This document shows positions 48,119-55,210 of a stretch of 64,000 bases of DNA, piece by piece; position 1 is the stretch's first letter; the number at the start of each line of letters is the position of its first letter. The notes below the pieces were generated by a model. It searched no databases, was not told where the DNA came from, and saw nothing but the letters and a program-made list of their open reading frames with translations. Both the position numbers and the translations under genes were made by a program. The stretch is taken from NCBI RefSeq assembly GCF_020662265.1, contig NZ_VEWM01000080.1, forward strand, positions 273,009 to 337,008, read 5' to 3'. This DNA is from Psychrobacter sp. I-STPA6b. Its GTDB lineage: Bacteria; Pseudomonadota; Gammaproteobacteria; Pseudomonadales; Moraxellaceae.

Positions 48119-48209
48119 GGAAGCGTGGCAGAGCGGTTGAATGCACCGGTCTTGAAAACCGGCGTGGGTTCATAGCCCACCGAGAGTTCGAATCTCTCCG
48201 CTTCCGCCA
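48119..48209 (+). tRNA. tRNA-Ser (TGA)
   Basis: A 91-base class II tRNA with acceptor GGAAGCG/CGCTTCC, anticodon TGA in GGTCTTGAAAACC, a long variable arm, T-arm GAGTTCGAATCTC and encoded CCA. Confidence 0.97.
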
Positions 48210-48215
48210 TATACC

Positions 48216-48252
48216 AAAAAGCCAATTACTAATTTAGTAATTGGCTTTTTTT
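48216..48252 (+). terminator. Intrinsic terminator of tRNA-Ser
   Basis: AAAAAGCCAATTACTA pairs with TAGTAATTGGCTTTTT around a three-base loop, with a T run. Confidence 0.9.
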
Positions 48253-48350
48253 ATGGGTGATGGAAATTATTTTTTCGATTATGTCATAACTGTATTCATC
48301 TCCCTACATCCTCTCTCCCTTCATGAAAAAAATATATAAATTTATTTAAA

Positions 48351-48366
48351 CGACATAACCTGTCAA
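48351..48366 (+). promoter_or_regulatory. Putative operator shared with WYL gene
   Basis: CGACATAACCTGTCAA contains the inverted arms GACA and TGTC around TAACC. The same 16 bases occur, inverted, at 53421-53436 upstream of the WYL regulator. A possible -10 (TATAAA at 48382) lies downstream. It sits 76 bases before the secreted-protein start. Confidence 0.55.
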
Positions 48367-48441
48367 ACATATACTGCATACTATAAAAATCATCTCAAGC
48401 AGTCAGCGATGAGAATCAAAATAAATCTAGGGAGAAAAGTT

Positions 48442-48891
48442 ATGAAAAAACTGACAATATTAATGACCTTGTTCTTTTTAGCACCCTTAGCAAATGCTAA
48501 TGAGGACACTCTAAAAGTAAATACCCTCAAAAGCCTCTATAAAAACTGTGTTGCCTATGAAGTTAATAGAGACTCTGACTCCTGTTATGAAGCGCTTTAT
48601 AAGGTCTCTAGCCCTGAGCTTAAGTTAGCATTAATATTAGCAAGTGGATTTGAAGCTCAAGAAGGTATGTTATGTACTGATATTAATCTTTGGGACTCAG
48701 TAGATCCAATTTTTGATACTCAAATTACTTTTACAAATATGCATGATGGTAGGGTATTAACTAGATTTGGCTATGGAGGAAAAGTTTCATACTCTTTATC
48801 TTGTAATCATCACAGCTGTATGGTTACAGATATATTTAATCGTAATGACATTTCATTTGTTCAAGATGCCAATCAAAACTGCTATCCATAA
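48442..48891 (+). CDS. Small secreted Cys-containing protein
   Basis: This 149-residue protein has a clear Sec signal peptide (MKKLTILMTLFFLAPLANA, cleaved after ANA). The mature domain has about seven Cys, paired in appearance (NCVAYEV, SCYEALYK, LCTDI, SCNHHSC, NCYP), suggesting disulfide bonding outside the cytoplasm. I do not recognise the family. The ATG at 48442 has GGGAGAAAAG upstream and is preferred over an earlier ATG at 48409. The next gene, 37 bases on, was also a signal-peptide protein but is broken. The shared operator upstream links it to the WYL-regulated cluster. Confidence 0.75.
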   Translation: MKKLTILMTLFFLAPLANANEDTLKVNTLKSLYKNCVAYEVNRDSDSCYEALYKVSSPELKLALILASGFEAQEGMLCTDINLWDSVDPIFDTQITFTNMHDGRVLTRFGYGGKVSYSLSCNHHSCMVTDIFNRNDISFVQDANQNCYP

Positions 48892-48928
48892 TAACAAATA
48901 ACCAAACCTATAAATAAGAGAATATATG

Positions 48929-49369
48929 ATGAAAACTACCTATAAATTAATCACTGCTTTGTTTGTTTCAGTAATAGCTACTTCTTCTTATGCAATATGC
49001 GATAAACTCTTTAGCTGCACAGTCAAGGGGAACCATAAAAAAGTACAGGTGTGTGACGATGATAATGGTTATATTACCTATCGATTTGGAAGAAATTTAA
49101 ATTCACCAGAGATGAAGTTAACCCTCCCCTATCATAGAACCAGTATCTAGCATTGGTGGGACATAGGTGCAGGACGCTGGCATAATAATATACTAAATTT
49201 ACCAAATGGTAATAGTCTCTTTACCAGTCTTGATACCCATACACATGCATTTCAAAGTGGCATTTTAGTAGAAGCTAATGGTAGACAAGTTGCTGAATGA
49301 AAATGTATAGATGATACACTGTATTCTGACTTAGAAAATGTGGATTATTTACCAAGAACTCGTTGGTAA
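48929..49369 (+). pseudogene. Secreted protein gene broken by two stop codons
   Basis: The frame starts with a signal peptide (MKTTYKLITALFVSVIATSSYA) in two parts of hydrophobic sequence and then CDKLFSCTVKGNHKKVQVCDDD. It meets TAG at 49148-49150 and TGA at 49298-49300, yet the same frame continues with coding-like sequence (HWWDIGAGRWHNNILNLPNG, and after the second stop KCIDDTLYSDLENVDYLPRT) to a natural TAA at 49367. Both stops are one G-to-A change from TGG. Only the first 73 codons can be translated normally. The intact product would have been about 146 residues, exported. No family is recognised. Confidence 0.8.
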
Positions 49370-49386
49370 ATTACTTCTATATAGAT

Positions 49387-49420
49387 AAAAAAAAGACTAG
49401 GCATTAAGCCTAGCCTTTTA
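49387..49420. terminator. Bidirectional terminator
   Basis: CTAGGC and GCCTAG form a short stem flanked by an A run on the left and TTTT on the right, between the pseudogene and the convergent HEPN-like gene. Confidence 0.7.
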
Positions 49421-49433
49421 ATATATTCAGTAA

Positions 49434-50075
49434 TTAGTTAACCACAGGATAAAACGGCTTGCCCCAATCCATCTGGTCATGATGGCTCATCATGATTTGT
49501 ATCATCAGCGGTAATAGTGAGGATAAAATGGCACAGCCATCTTTAACCTGCTCACGATTAACTTGGCTATTATGCGTTGCTCCACCATGTACGATTTGAT
49601 TGCGTAGCGTATATAGTCGTTCAAATACCACAGCTAGGATAATATCTGTATCTTTATTAGTCAGTGCTACATGAACCTTACTTTTTGCCTGTTTAAAGTC
49701 CTCTAGCCATGCTTGCTCACTAATATGACTATTATGAAAATCCCAAAATGGCTGAAATGTATAACGGTTATCTAGTAGTGTACGAATACTCCCTGAATAA
49801 GTATCCCAAACTAGATTATAAATAGCCTGCACTTTATCTAGCTGACAAATCATTTGAATAAAACGGCGAAACTCTGCCTTTTCACTGTTTGTTATATTTA
49901 GCCCCATTTTGCGAGCATAAACGGCATTAAAGGCTATCCATAGGCTGATAAATTGAATATCCTTATCATCACACTCTTGAGCTTTGGTTATCCAACTGAA
50001 AGCACGATGTAGGCGTAGGTTTAATTCATCTGGGCGACTACTACGAGTATTATTAAACTGCTCAAGTAATGTCAT
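49434..50075 (-). CDS. HEPN-like protein with Rx4H motif
   Basis: This is a 213-residue, mostly helical protein. FISLWIAFNAVYARKMG (residues 43-59) resembles the first-helix signature of Apea-like HEPN domains. RLYTLRNQIVHGGAT contains Arg158-x4-His163, the Rx4-6H RNase motif of HEPN toxins and effectors. No signal or membrane segment is seen. AAGG lies before the ATG. It is the last gene of a minus-strand cluster, 81 bases after the second GTPase. In HEPN families with this motif the protein is commonly a metal-independent RNase; activity here is inferred, not shown. Confidence 0.7.
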   Translation of the reverse strand: MTLLEQFNNTRSSRPDELNLRLHRAFSWITKAQECDDKDIQFISLWIAFNAVYARKMGLNITNSEKAEFRRFIQMICQLDKVQAIYNLVWDTYSGSIRTLLDNRYTFQPFWDFHNSHISEQAWLEDFKQAKSKVHVALTNKDTDIILAVVFERLYTLRNQIVHGGATHNSQVNREQVKDGCAILSSLLPLMIQIMMSHHDQMDWGKPFYPVVN

Positions 50076-50156
50076 ATTGTTGCCTTAATAGCTAGTTTTT
50101 TCACTGTATATAAGCTATTTTTCCTAAAAATTTTAAGTTATGATAGATGTTTTAAA

Positions 50157-50930
50157 TTAACTAATATTAATCTTACGTTTACTTTTTGGCACATGCTGAA
50201 TAATGCTATCCATCACCTTAGATATATTATAGTTTTCTGTGGCAGAATAATAAACAGGCATGCTGATTTTTTGTTTTGTATTTTCATAAATACGACTTTG
50301 TACTGACTTTACCTTATTTTCCAAAAATAATTTTAATTTTTCTTCTGGGAAGTGATTTTTAGAATTCCAGTAGCGACCCTTCATACCCATATCACATTGA
50401 TTAACAACTGTAATAATTCTATCAGATGGTATTTGTTGACAAATAACCTCCTCAAGTAAATGATATGTTGTACCAAAATCACGAGATGACCCATCTAATA
50501 TTACTAAAACCAAATCAATAAGTCCCCATGTGCCATCATCATGAGTATAAGTTTTATAAAGCGTATCAACCAGTTTCTTTTTATGAATCACATCTTTACT
50601 GGGAGAGTCACCCAAACCAGGACTATCCCAAAACCTAAGTTTACTTTCTCCAATATCATAATGGTCTATTTCCATGGTTTCAGGATCAGCACCCTTACCT
50701 ACTTTTGCAACATCATTACCAAACAATGCATTAATTGTTGAAGATTTACCTACACCAGTTGCACCAACCAACAATATATCTAAAGGATATGCACCCATTG
50801 AGTTTATTTTATTAAGTAATTCTTGTGTTCTATAAGTTCGTGCATAACTGCCATTAATCTCTTGCATACTCTCTAATTGTTTAATCAGGTTTTCCACCTG
50901 ATTTAATAAGGAAAAAACATCAGTCATCAT
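50157..50930 (-). CDS. YfjP/YeeP-like GTPase, short paralogue
   Basis: This 257-residue GTPase of the Era/HSR1-like class has P-loop GATGVGKSS (Gly56-Ser63 region), STINALFGNDVAKVG, G3 WDSPGLGDS and G4 NQCD, followed by MGMKGRYWNSKNHFPEEKL. The N-terminal 50 residues are a helical extension. It ends right after the G domain (HVPKSKRKINIS) and has no membrane-like tail, unlike its paralogue upstream. AGGAG lies before two adjacent ATG codons. The two GTPases share long phrases and probably arose by duplication. Relatives in E. coli (YfjP, YeeP, YkfA) are encoded in prophage-like islands. Confidence 0.85.
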   Translation of the reverse strand: MMTDVFSLLNQVENLIKQLESMQEINGSYARTYRTQELLNKINSMGAYPLDILLVGATGVGKSSTINALFGNDVAKVGKGADPETMEIDHYDIGESKLRFWDSPGLGDSPSKDVIHKKKLVDTLYKTYTHDDGTWGLIDLVLVILDGSSRDFGTTYHLLEEVICQQIPSDRIITVVNQCDMGMKGRYWNSKNHFPEEKLKLFLENKVKSVQSRIYENTKQKISMPVYYSATENYNISKVMDSIIQHVPKSKRKINIS

Positions 50931-51054
50931 CTAACTCCTATTTCAAAATATGTATACTGATATAGTGTTAGAAGTATCTAATATTAACTTTATTAGTTTT
51001 CCATAAGATACTTCCAACATAAAGTTTAGGTAAATTATTAGTTAGTTTAAGTTC

Positions 51055-52044
51055 TTAGCCAAATAAACCACTAAAAAATGATTTAACTACTCCAACAGCT
51101 CCACCCACAACAGTTCCAATAACTCGCCCAACGGCTCGCCCTCCAGAACCAAGTAAACTTCCTATTTCCTCACCAATTTCACCACCTGTCTGAGCAGATT
51201 CACGAATAGAGTCTATAAAACTTTGTTGAACTTCCTTTTGATAATCTTGCAATTTATCATCATGTTCCCAAACCTTTTTATCTATATTCATATCATTAAT
51301 ATAAACAGCCCGTTTTTTTGGCTTAGTACTATTAACAATAAACATAAATAACTTAGACAGGTTATAAGGTTGTTGTTCCTCATCACCATCTTTATATCCT
51401 GCTGAATAATAGATGGGTTCAACATTAACACCTGTTGCCTCATGAATACGCTTACGGGTTGATTCTACCTTTTCATCTAAAAATTCAACCAACTTATTCT
51501 CAGGTTTATTTTTCTCATGATCCCAATAACGCCCCTTCATTGCCATATCACACTGATTAATAGCAACTAGTAGACGGTTAGTATCTTCACCTAAATTTGG
51601 AATAATCACTTGATTAATTAATTCAAATGATGTTCCCAAATCCCGAGATGAGCCATCTAAGATGACTAACACTAAATCAATTAAAGCATTGCCATCTTTA
51701 TCTTTCTCATATAGCTTATTAATAATATTTTTTGAATGACGACGATCAGCCTCTTTACCATCACCCAAACCTGGACTATCCCACAGTATAATATTATTTA
51801 ATTCAAATTTTTTAATATCCATTGTTTCAGGATCAACACCTTGACCAACTTTAGCAACATTTTCTCCAAATAAGGCATTAATTGTTGAGCTTTTACCACA
51901 ACCTGTTGCACCTGTAACGAGAATATTAATTTTTTCATCAGCGAGCTTTTGTATACTTAACATTAAATGTTGTTTTGCTTTTTCACTCATTCCATGTTCA
52001 GTTGCCAAGTCACGTATTACAGCTTTAAAATCATCTAATCTCAT
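51055..52044 (-). CDS. YfjP/YeeP-like GTPase with glycine-zipper tail
   Basis: This 329-residue protein has P-loop GATGCGKSS (residues 45-53), STINALFGENVAKVGQGVDP, G3 DSPGLGDG (89-96), G4 NQCD (163-166) and MAMKGRYWDHEKNKPENKL. After the G domain comes a charged linker and then a Gly/Ala/Val-rich C-terminus (TGGEIGEEIGSLLGSGG, then RAVGRVIGTVVGGAVGVVKSFF). This glycine zipper is of the kind that inserts in or oligomerises on membranes. GGAG precedes the ATG. Dynamin- or IRG-like membrane action is possible. The gene lies between a 55-residue gene and the shorter GTPase. Confidence 0.85.
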   Translation of the reverse strand: MRLDDFKAVIRDLATEHGMSEKAKQHLMLSIQKLADEKINILVTGATGCGKSSTINALFGENVAKVGQGVDPETMDIKKFELNNIILWDSPGLGDGKEADRRHSKNIINKLYEKDKDGNALIDLVLVILDGSSRDLGTSFELINQVIIPNLGEDTNRLLVAINQCDMAMKGRYWDHEKNKPENKLVEFLDEKVESTRKRIHEATGVNVEPIYYSAGYKDGDEEQQPYNLSKLFMFIVNSTKPKKRAVYINDMNIDKKVWEHDDKLQDYQKEVQQSFIDSIRESAQTGGEIGEEIGSLLGSGGRAVGRVIGTVVGGAVGVVKSFFSGLFG

Positions 52045-52245
52045 ATTGATTTACTCCAAATTAATTTAAAAATTTATAGTCTATATCTACATCTACTTAA
52101 ATAAATACTCTATCAGCCTAACCTCCTTTTTCTATTATTCTATTTCTAATATTAGAAACACTCTAAAAAATTATCCTTACTTTTTGATATTCATATAAAC
52201 TAATACCTTATCTTAACTAAGTTCTATGTAAGCTAAGAGGTTTGA

Positions 52246-52413
52246 TTAGCACTTATTCCCTCGCTGTTTTTCTAGATATGCTTCAATCGTAGAACAGCCT
52301 GTTTTCTGAGCATGAGGGAACAGAATAATAACGGATGGCTTGGTACTACAAGGTTTCGTTTTTTGTTTATTCTCCAAGTATATTTTTTGATAAGCATCAT
52401 ATTTCATAACCAT
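52246..52413 (-). CDS. 55-residue Cys-containing protein in WYL cluster
   Basis: This small gene starts 13 bases after the stop of the WYL regulator, with an excellent ribosome site (AGGAGGA) 8 bases before the ATG, so translation is likely coupled. The product begins MVMKYDAYQKIYLENKQKTK and continues PCSTKPSVIILFPHAQKTGC; it ends EKQRGNKC. Three Cys are present, two in Cys-Ser-Thr contexts. It has no signal peptide or membrane helix and I recognise no family. It could be a small sensor, inhibitor or adaptor for the GTPases. Confidence 0.6.
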   Translation of the reverse strand: MVMKYDAYQKIYLENKQKTKPCSTKPSVIILFPHAQKTGCSTIEAYLEKQRGNKC

Positions 52414-52426
52414 CTTTACATCCTCC

Positions 52427-53332
52427 TTATATCAAACCCAAATACTCTCTTAACCCCTCTTCCATCTTCTGCTGGACTTCAACAGGGCTAATCACCCGTA
52501 TATGAGGTATCCAATACTGTACAATCGGGGTGATTTCTCTAGGATGAATATTCTTACAAACCAATAGCAAATCACCATTATCCAGATGACGTACTAACTC
52601 CTGATTGGGTAATAAATCTCGCCGTTGAAAATATCCTGCAACTTTGGCATTCACCTGTAGCACAATTTCACTGATACGATTGCCAAAAAACAAACTGTCT
52701 GTGGCTAGTATTTCTTCCTTAATCTCTGGGTCACACACAAAGGTTTCCTCAGAAAGCTGAATGTTATTCATCTGGGTAAAGCAATAGATACGCTGTTGTT
52801 GCTCTTTAAGCCCGACCACATACCAAATGCCATTCTTATTTAATAAATGATAAGGTTGCAGTTTATGGTGTTTAAGTTGTGTTTCTGTCTTCTTGCCACG
52901 TACTTTTTGATAATCAAATTCAATATAACGATTCTCATCAATGGCTTTGGTAATTCTGTCGAATTCTCTTTGTTTATGACGAATATTTTCGTATTGAAAT
53001 CCTTTTACTGTAATACTTTGACTTAGTTTTTCTTGGAAAAAACGACGGTCAACTTCGGGAAATAGGTCTTGTATGCTGGCAAAGTTTGCTATACGGCGAA
53101 TTTCTGCTTGACTCAAATGCCCCTGTTTATTTTTATTGAGTTGGTAATGGCTTGAGCCAGCTTCTGCATAGTCAAAGAGCGCAAGCCGTTCGTTTAAGTC
53201 TCTTTGTATGGTACGTACAGAGACTTTATGTTCATCTGCTAAATCATGGATGTTAAGACGTTCACCATTATTAAGGCGAATGATAATGTCTGTTAGTCGT
53301 ACGGCAAGGCGTTCATGTTTTTTTGATGTCAT
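52427..53332 (-). CDS. WYL-domain transcriptional regulator
   Basis: This 301-residue regulator has a winged helix-turn-helix at the N-terminus (NIHDLADEHKVSVRTIQRDLNERL, shown as the recognition region around residues 26-49). A WYL domain follows (YHLLNKNGIWYVVGLKEQQQRIYCFTQM in two parts), and then a C-terminal WCX-like dimerisation part. This layout and size match the BrxR/CapW group, ligand-sensing repressors commonly placed upstream of phage-defence operons. It is the first gene of the cluster and divergent from an XRE gene. The 16-base palindromic element lies about 90 bases upstream of its start, which would suit autoregulation. Confidence 0.85.
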   Translation of the reverse strand: MTSKKHERLAVRLTDIIIRLNNGERLNIHDLADEHKVSVRTIQRDLNERLALFDYAEAGSSHYQLNKNKQGHLSQAEIRRIANFASIQDLFPEVDRRFFQEKLSQSITVKGFQYENIRHKQREFDRITKAIDENRYIEFDYQKVRGKKTETQLKHHKLQPYHLLNKNGIWYVVGLKEQQQRIYCFTQMNNIQLSEETFVCDPEIKEEILATDSLFFGNRISEIVLQVNAKVAGYFQRRDLLPNQELVRHLDNGDLLLVCKNIHPREITPIVQYWIPHIRVISPVEVQQKMEEGLREYLGLI

Positions 53333-53420
53333 ATATCCTTAGTACCCTCTATTTATCCTATTATCTTTTTTACCTGTATCTCTCTTTACAGTATATTTTT
53401 TATTATTTTAACAACTATAC

Positions 53421-53436
53421 TTGACAGGTTATGTCG
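53421..53436 (-). promoter_or_regulatory. Putative operator of the WYL cluster
   Basis: On the minus strand this reads CGACATAACCTGTCAA, identical in all 16 bases to 48351-48366. The arms GACA and TGTC surround TAACC. It lies upstream of the WYL gene in the region shared with the divergent XRE gene. Confidence 0.6.
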
Positions 53437-53579
53437 CAAACTAAAGAAAAACTGCTCTTTTTTTGCTTAAAATGACAACAAAAAAGAGTAAAAGCAATGT
53501 TTAAAGTCTAGTATATAACTTATTAGCACTGTATCTCAATACGGTAATGCCTAGTATTCCAAAATAAATGGGAGGTTTT

Positions 53580-53939
53580 ATGGTATTGCGTACAGATGAT
53601 GAGTTAAGCAGAAATATTGGTCGAGCAATCGCTAAAAATAGACAGTTGGCAGGGCTAACTCAGGCTCAGGTTGCAGAGTATTTAGAGATTAGTAATGATG
53701 CGGTATCTCGTATGGAGCGAGGTAAGATTATGCCAACGGTTGCACGGCTGATGCAGATGGCTGATATTTTCGGCTGTGAGACAGCAGATTTATTGACCCA
53801 AAGTAGTGTGTTAGCCTTGGATCAATCCAGACGGATTCAGCAGTTATTAGCTCAGTTGGATGAAAAAGAACGGGTACAGTTATTAGAGATTGTTGAGACA
53901 ATGGTCCAGTGGTATCAACAAGGCAGGGATAAAAAGTAA
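53580..53939 (+). CDS. XRE-family HTH regulator
   Basis: This is a 119-residue protein. Residues about 10-65 form a classic Cro/C1-type HTH (NIGRAIAKNRQLAGLTQAQ, then VAEYLEISNDAVSRMERGKI). The rest is a helical tail (SRRIQQLLAQLDEKERVQLLEIVETMVQWYQ), probably for dimerisation. The ATG at 53580 has GGGAGG directly upstream and is preferred over the ATG at 53568, which overlaps that ribosome site. It is divergent from the WYL gene with about 250 bases between them, so it may coregulate the cluster. Confidence 0.85.
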   Translation: MVLRTDDELSRNIGRAIAKNRQLAGLTQAQVAEYLEISNDAVSRMERGKIMPTVARLMQMADIFGCETADLLTQSSVLALDQSRRIQQLLAQLDEKERVQLLEIVETMVQWYQQGRDKK

Positions 53940-53967
53940 TATCCCAAACCTTGACATACTACCAACC

Positions 53968-55110
53968 CTACTTGTTATCGCATTGGCTGAGGTATAAACA
54001 CATATCGAGCAAGCGGTTGGCATAGCCCCATTCATTATCATACCAAGCAAAGACTTTAAACTGGCTACCTACCTGCATTAGTTGTTGCCCATCAATAATC
54101 AATGACTCTGACTGATGAATAAAATCACTGGAGACCAATGGCTCATCAGTATAGTCCATGATACCTGCTAACCGTCCCTGACACGCCAGCATCAAGGTCT
54201 GGCGTAGATGAGTTAAGTTAACGGGTTGCTGAAAGACAAACGTCGCATCAATGGCAGCGACATCAATGGTAGGAACTCGAATAGAATGTCCATTAATCCG
54301 ACCTTGCATCTGAGGCAAAACCCGCTCAGTAGCGGCAATACTGCTAGATGTGGTCGGAATGATGTTATGCCCAGATGCCCTAGCACGACGTAAATCACGG
54401 TGCGCTTGGTCAAGTACAGTTTGGTCAGCAGTGACAGCATGTATTTCTGTCATCATCACCGACTCAATCGAAAACGCTGTGTCTAAAACATGAATCAATG
54501 GGACTAATGCCTGTGTGGTACAAGACACACTAGAGATGATAGGCAACTTACGTGTAAGTAACTCATCATTGACACCCATCACCACGCAAGCATCAATATC
54601 ATCAAACGGTGCAGCACCAATAATCACCTGCTTAGCACCTGCATCTAGATGTTTTTTGGCATCTTGATAAGAGCGAAAATGCCCTGTGCATTCCAAAACC
54701 ACATCAATATTTAATGACTGCCACGGTAGATTTTCTGGACTAGCTACGGCAAGCATTTGTATATCATAGCGACGTGTGGCTTTACGCAAACATAGCATGT
54801 ACTGAGCATCTTGCTCAGTTAGACTTGCGTCTACACCACTGTTACTTAATCGACCATGTGTACTGTCAAACTTAAGTAGATGTAATAGCGTCTGAGCATC
54901 AGCGACATCATTAATCGCTACAATATACACTGATTTACCCAACACTTCAAAGCGCTCAATCAATGCCCGTACAACATTGCGACCAATACGACCAAAGCCA
55001 TTTATTGCAATTCTTAATGGCTGCGTGATATCACTCTTAATCGCTGATGTGGGACTCAAAGACGATACAGTGGGCATTGCTATTGTGGGATGTAGATTAT
55101 GAGTAGACAA
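53968..55110 (-). CDS. Glyceraldehyde-3-phosphate dehydrogenase family, Epd/GapB-like
   Basis: This 380-residue enzyme of the GAPDH family has the NAD fold start LRIAINGFGRIGRNVVRAL after a 30-residue N-terminal extension. AINDVADAQTLLHLLKFDSTHGR follows, then catalytic Cys in SSVSCTTQALVPLI, the catalytic His in TEIHAVTADQTVLD, and HRDLRRARASGHNIIPTTSSS with IRVPTIDVAAID. The ADAxxLxHLLKxDSxHGR, LRRxRA and VRVPTIxVxAID forms are closer to erythrose-4-phosphate dehydrogenase and GapB than to glycolytic GapA. It may serve vitamin B6 synthesis or gluconeogenesis. The Gln after CTT replaces the usual Asn. It stands apart from pgk and fba. Confidence 0.8.
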   Translation of the reverse strand: MSTHNLHPTIAMPTVSSLSPTSAIKSDITQPLRIAINGFGRIGRNVVRALIERFEVLGKSVYIVAINDVADAQTLLHLLKFDSTHGRLSNSGVDASLTEQDAQYMLCLRKATRRYDIQMLAVASPENLPWQSLNIDVVLECTGHFRSYQDAKKHLDAGAKQVIIGAAPFDDIDACVVMGVNDELLTRKLPIISSVSCTTQALVPLIHVLDTAFSIESVMMTEIHAVTADQTVLDQAHRDLRRARASGHNIIPTTSSSIAATERVLPQMQGRINGHSIRVPTIDVAAIDATFVFQQPVNLTHLRQTLMLACQGRLAGIMDYTDEPLVSSDFIHQSESLIIDGQQLMQVGSQFKVFAWYDNEWGYANRLLDMCLYLSQCDNK

Positions 55111-55210
55111 AAGATTCTCTTTAATTTAATAAAATTAACCAATAAAGACTTATTTCCGTGTTTTTAGCACTGTGTTATATGGATAGCATATGCGGTATCA
55201 ATACCAGTTG

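Noticed and set aside
48119..53436. Genomic island integrated at tRNA-Ser
   Set aside because: No integrase and no direct repeat of the tRNA 3' end was found downstream, so tRNA-site integration is unsupported.
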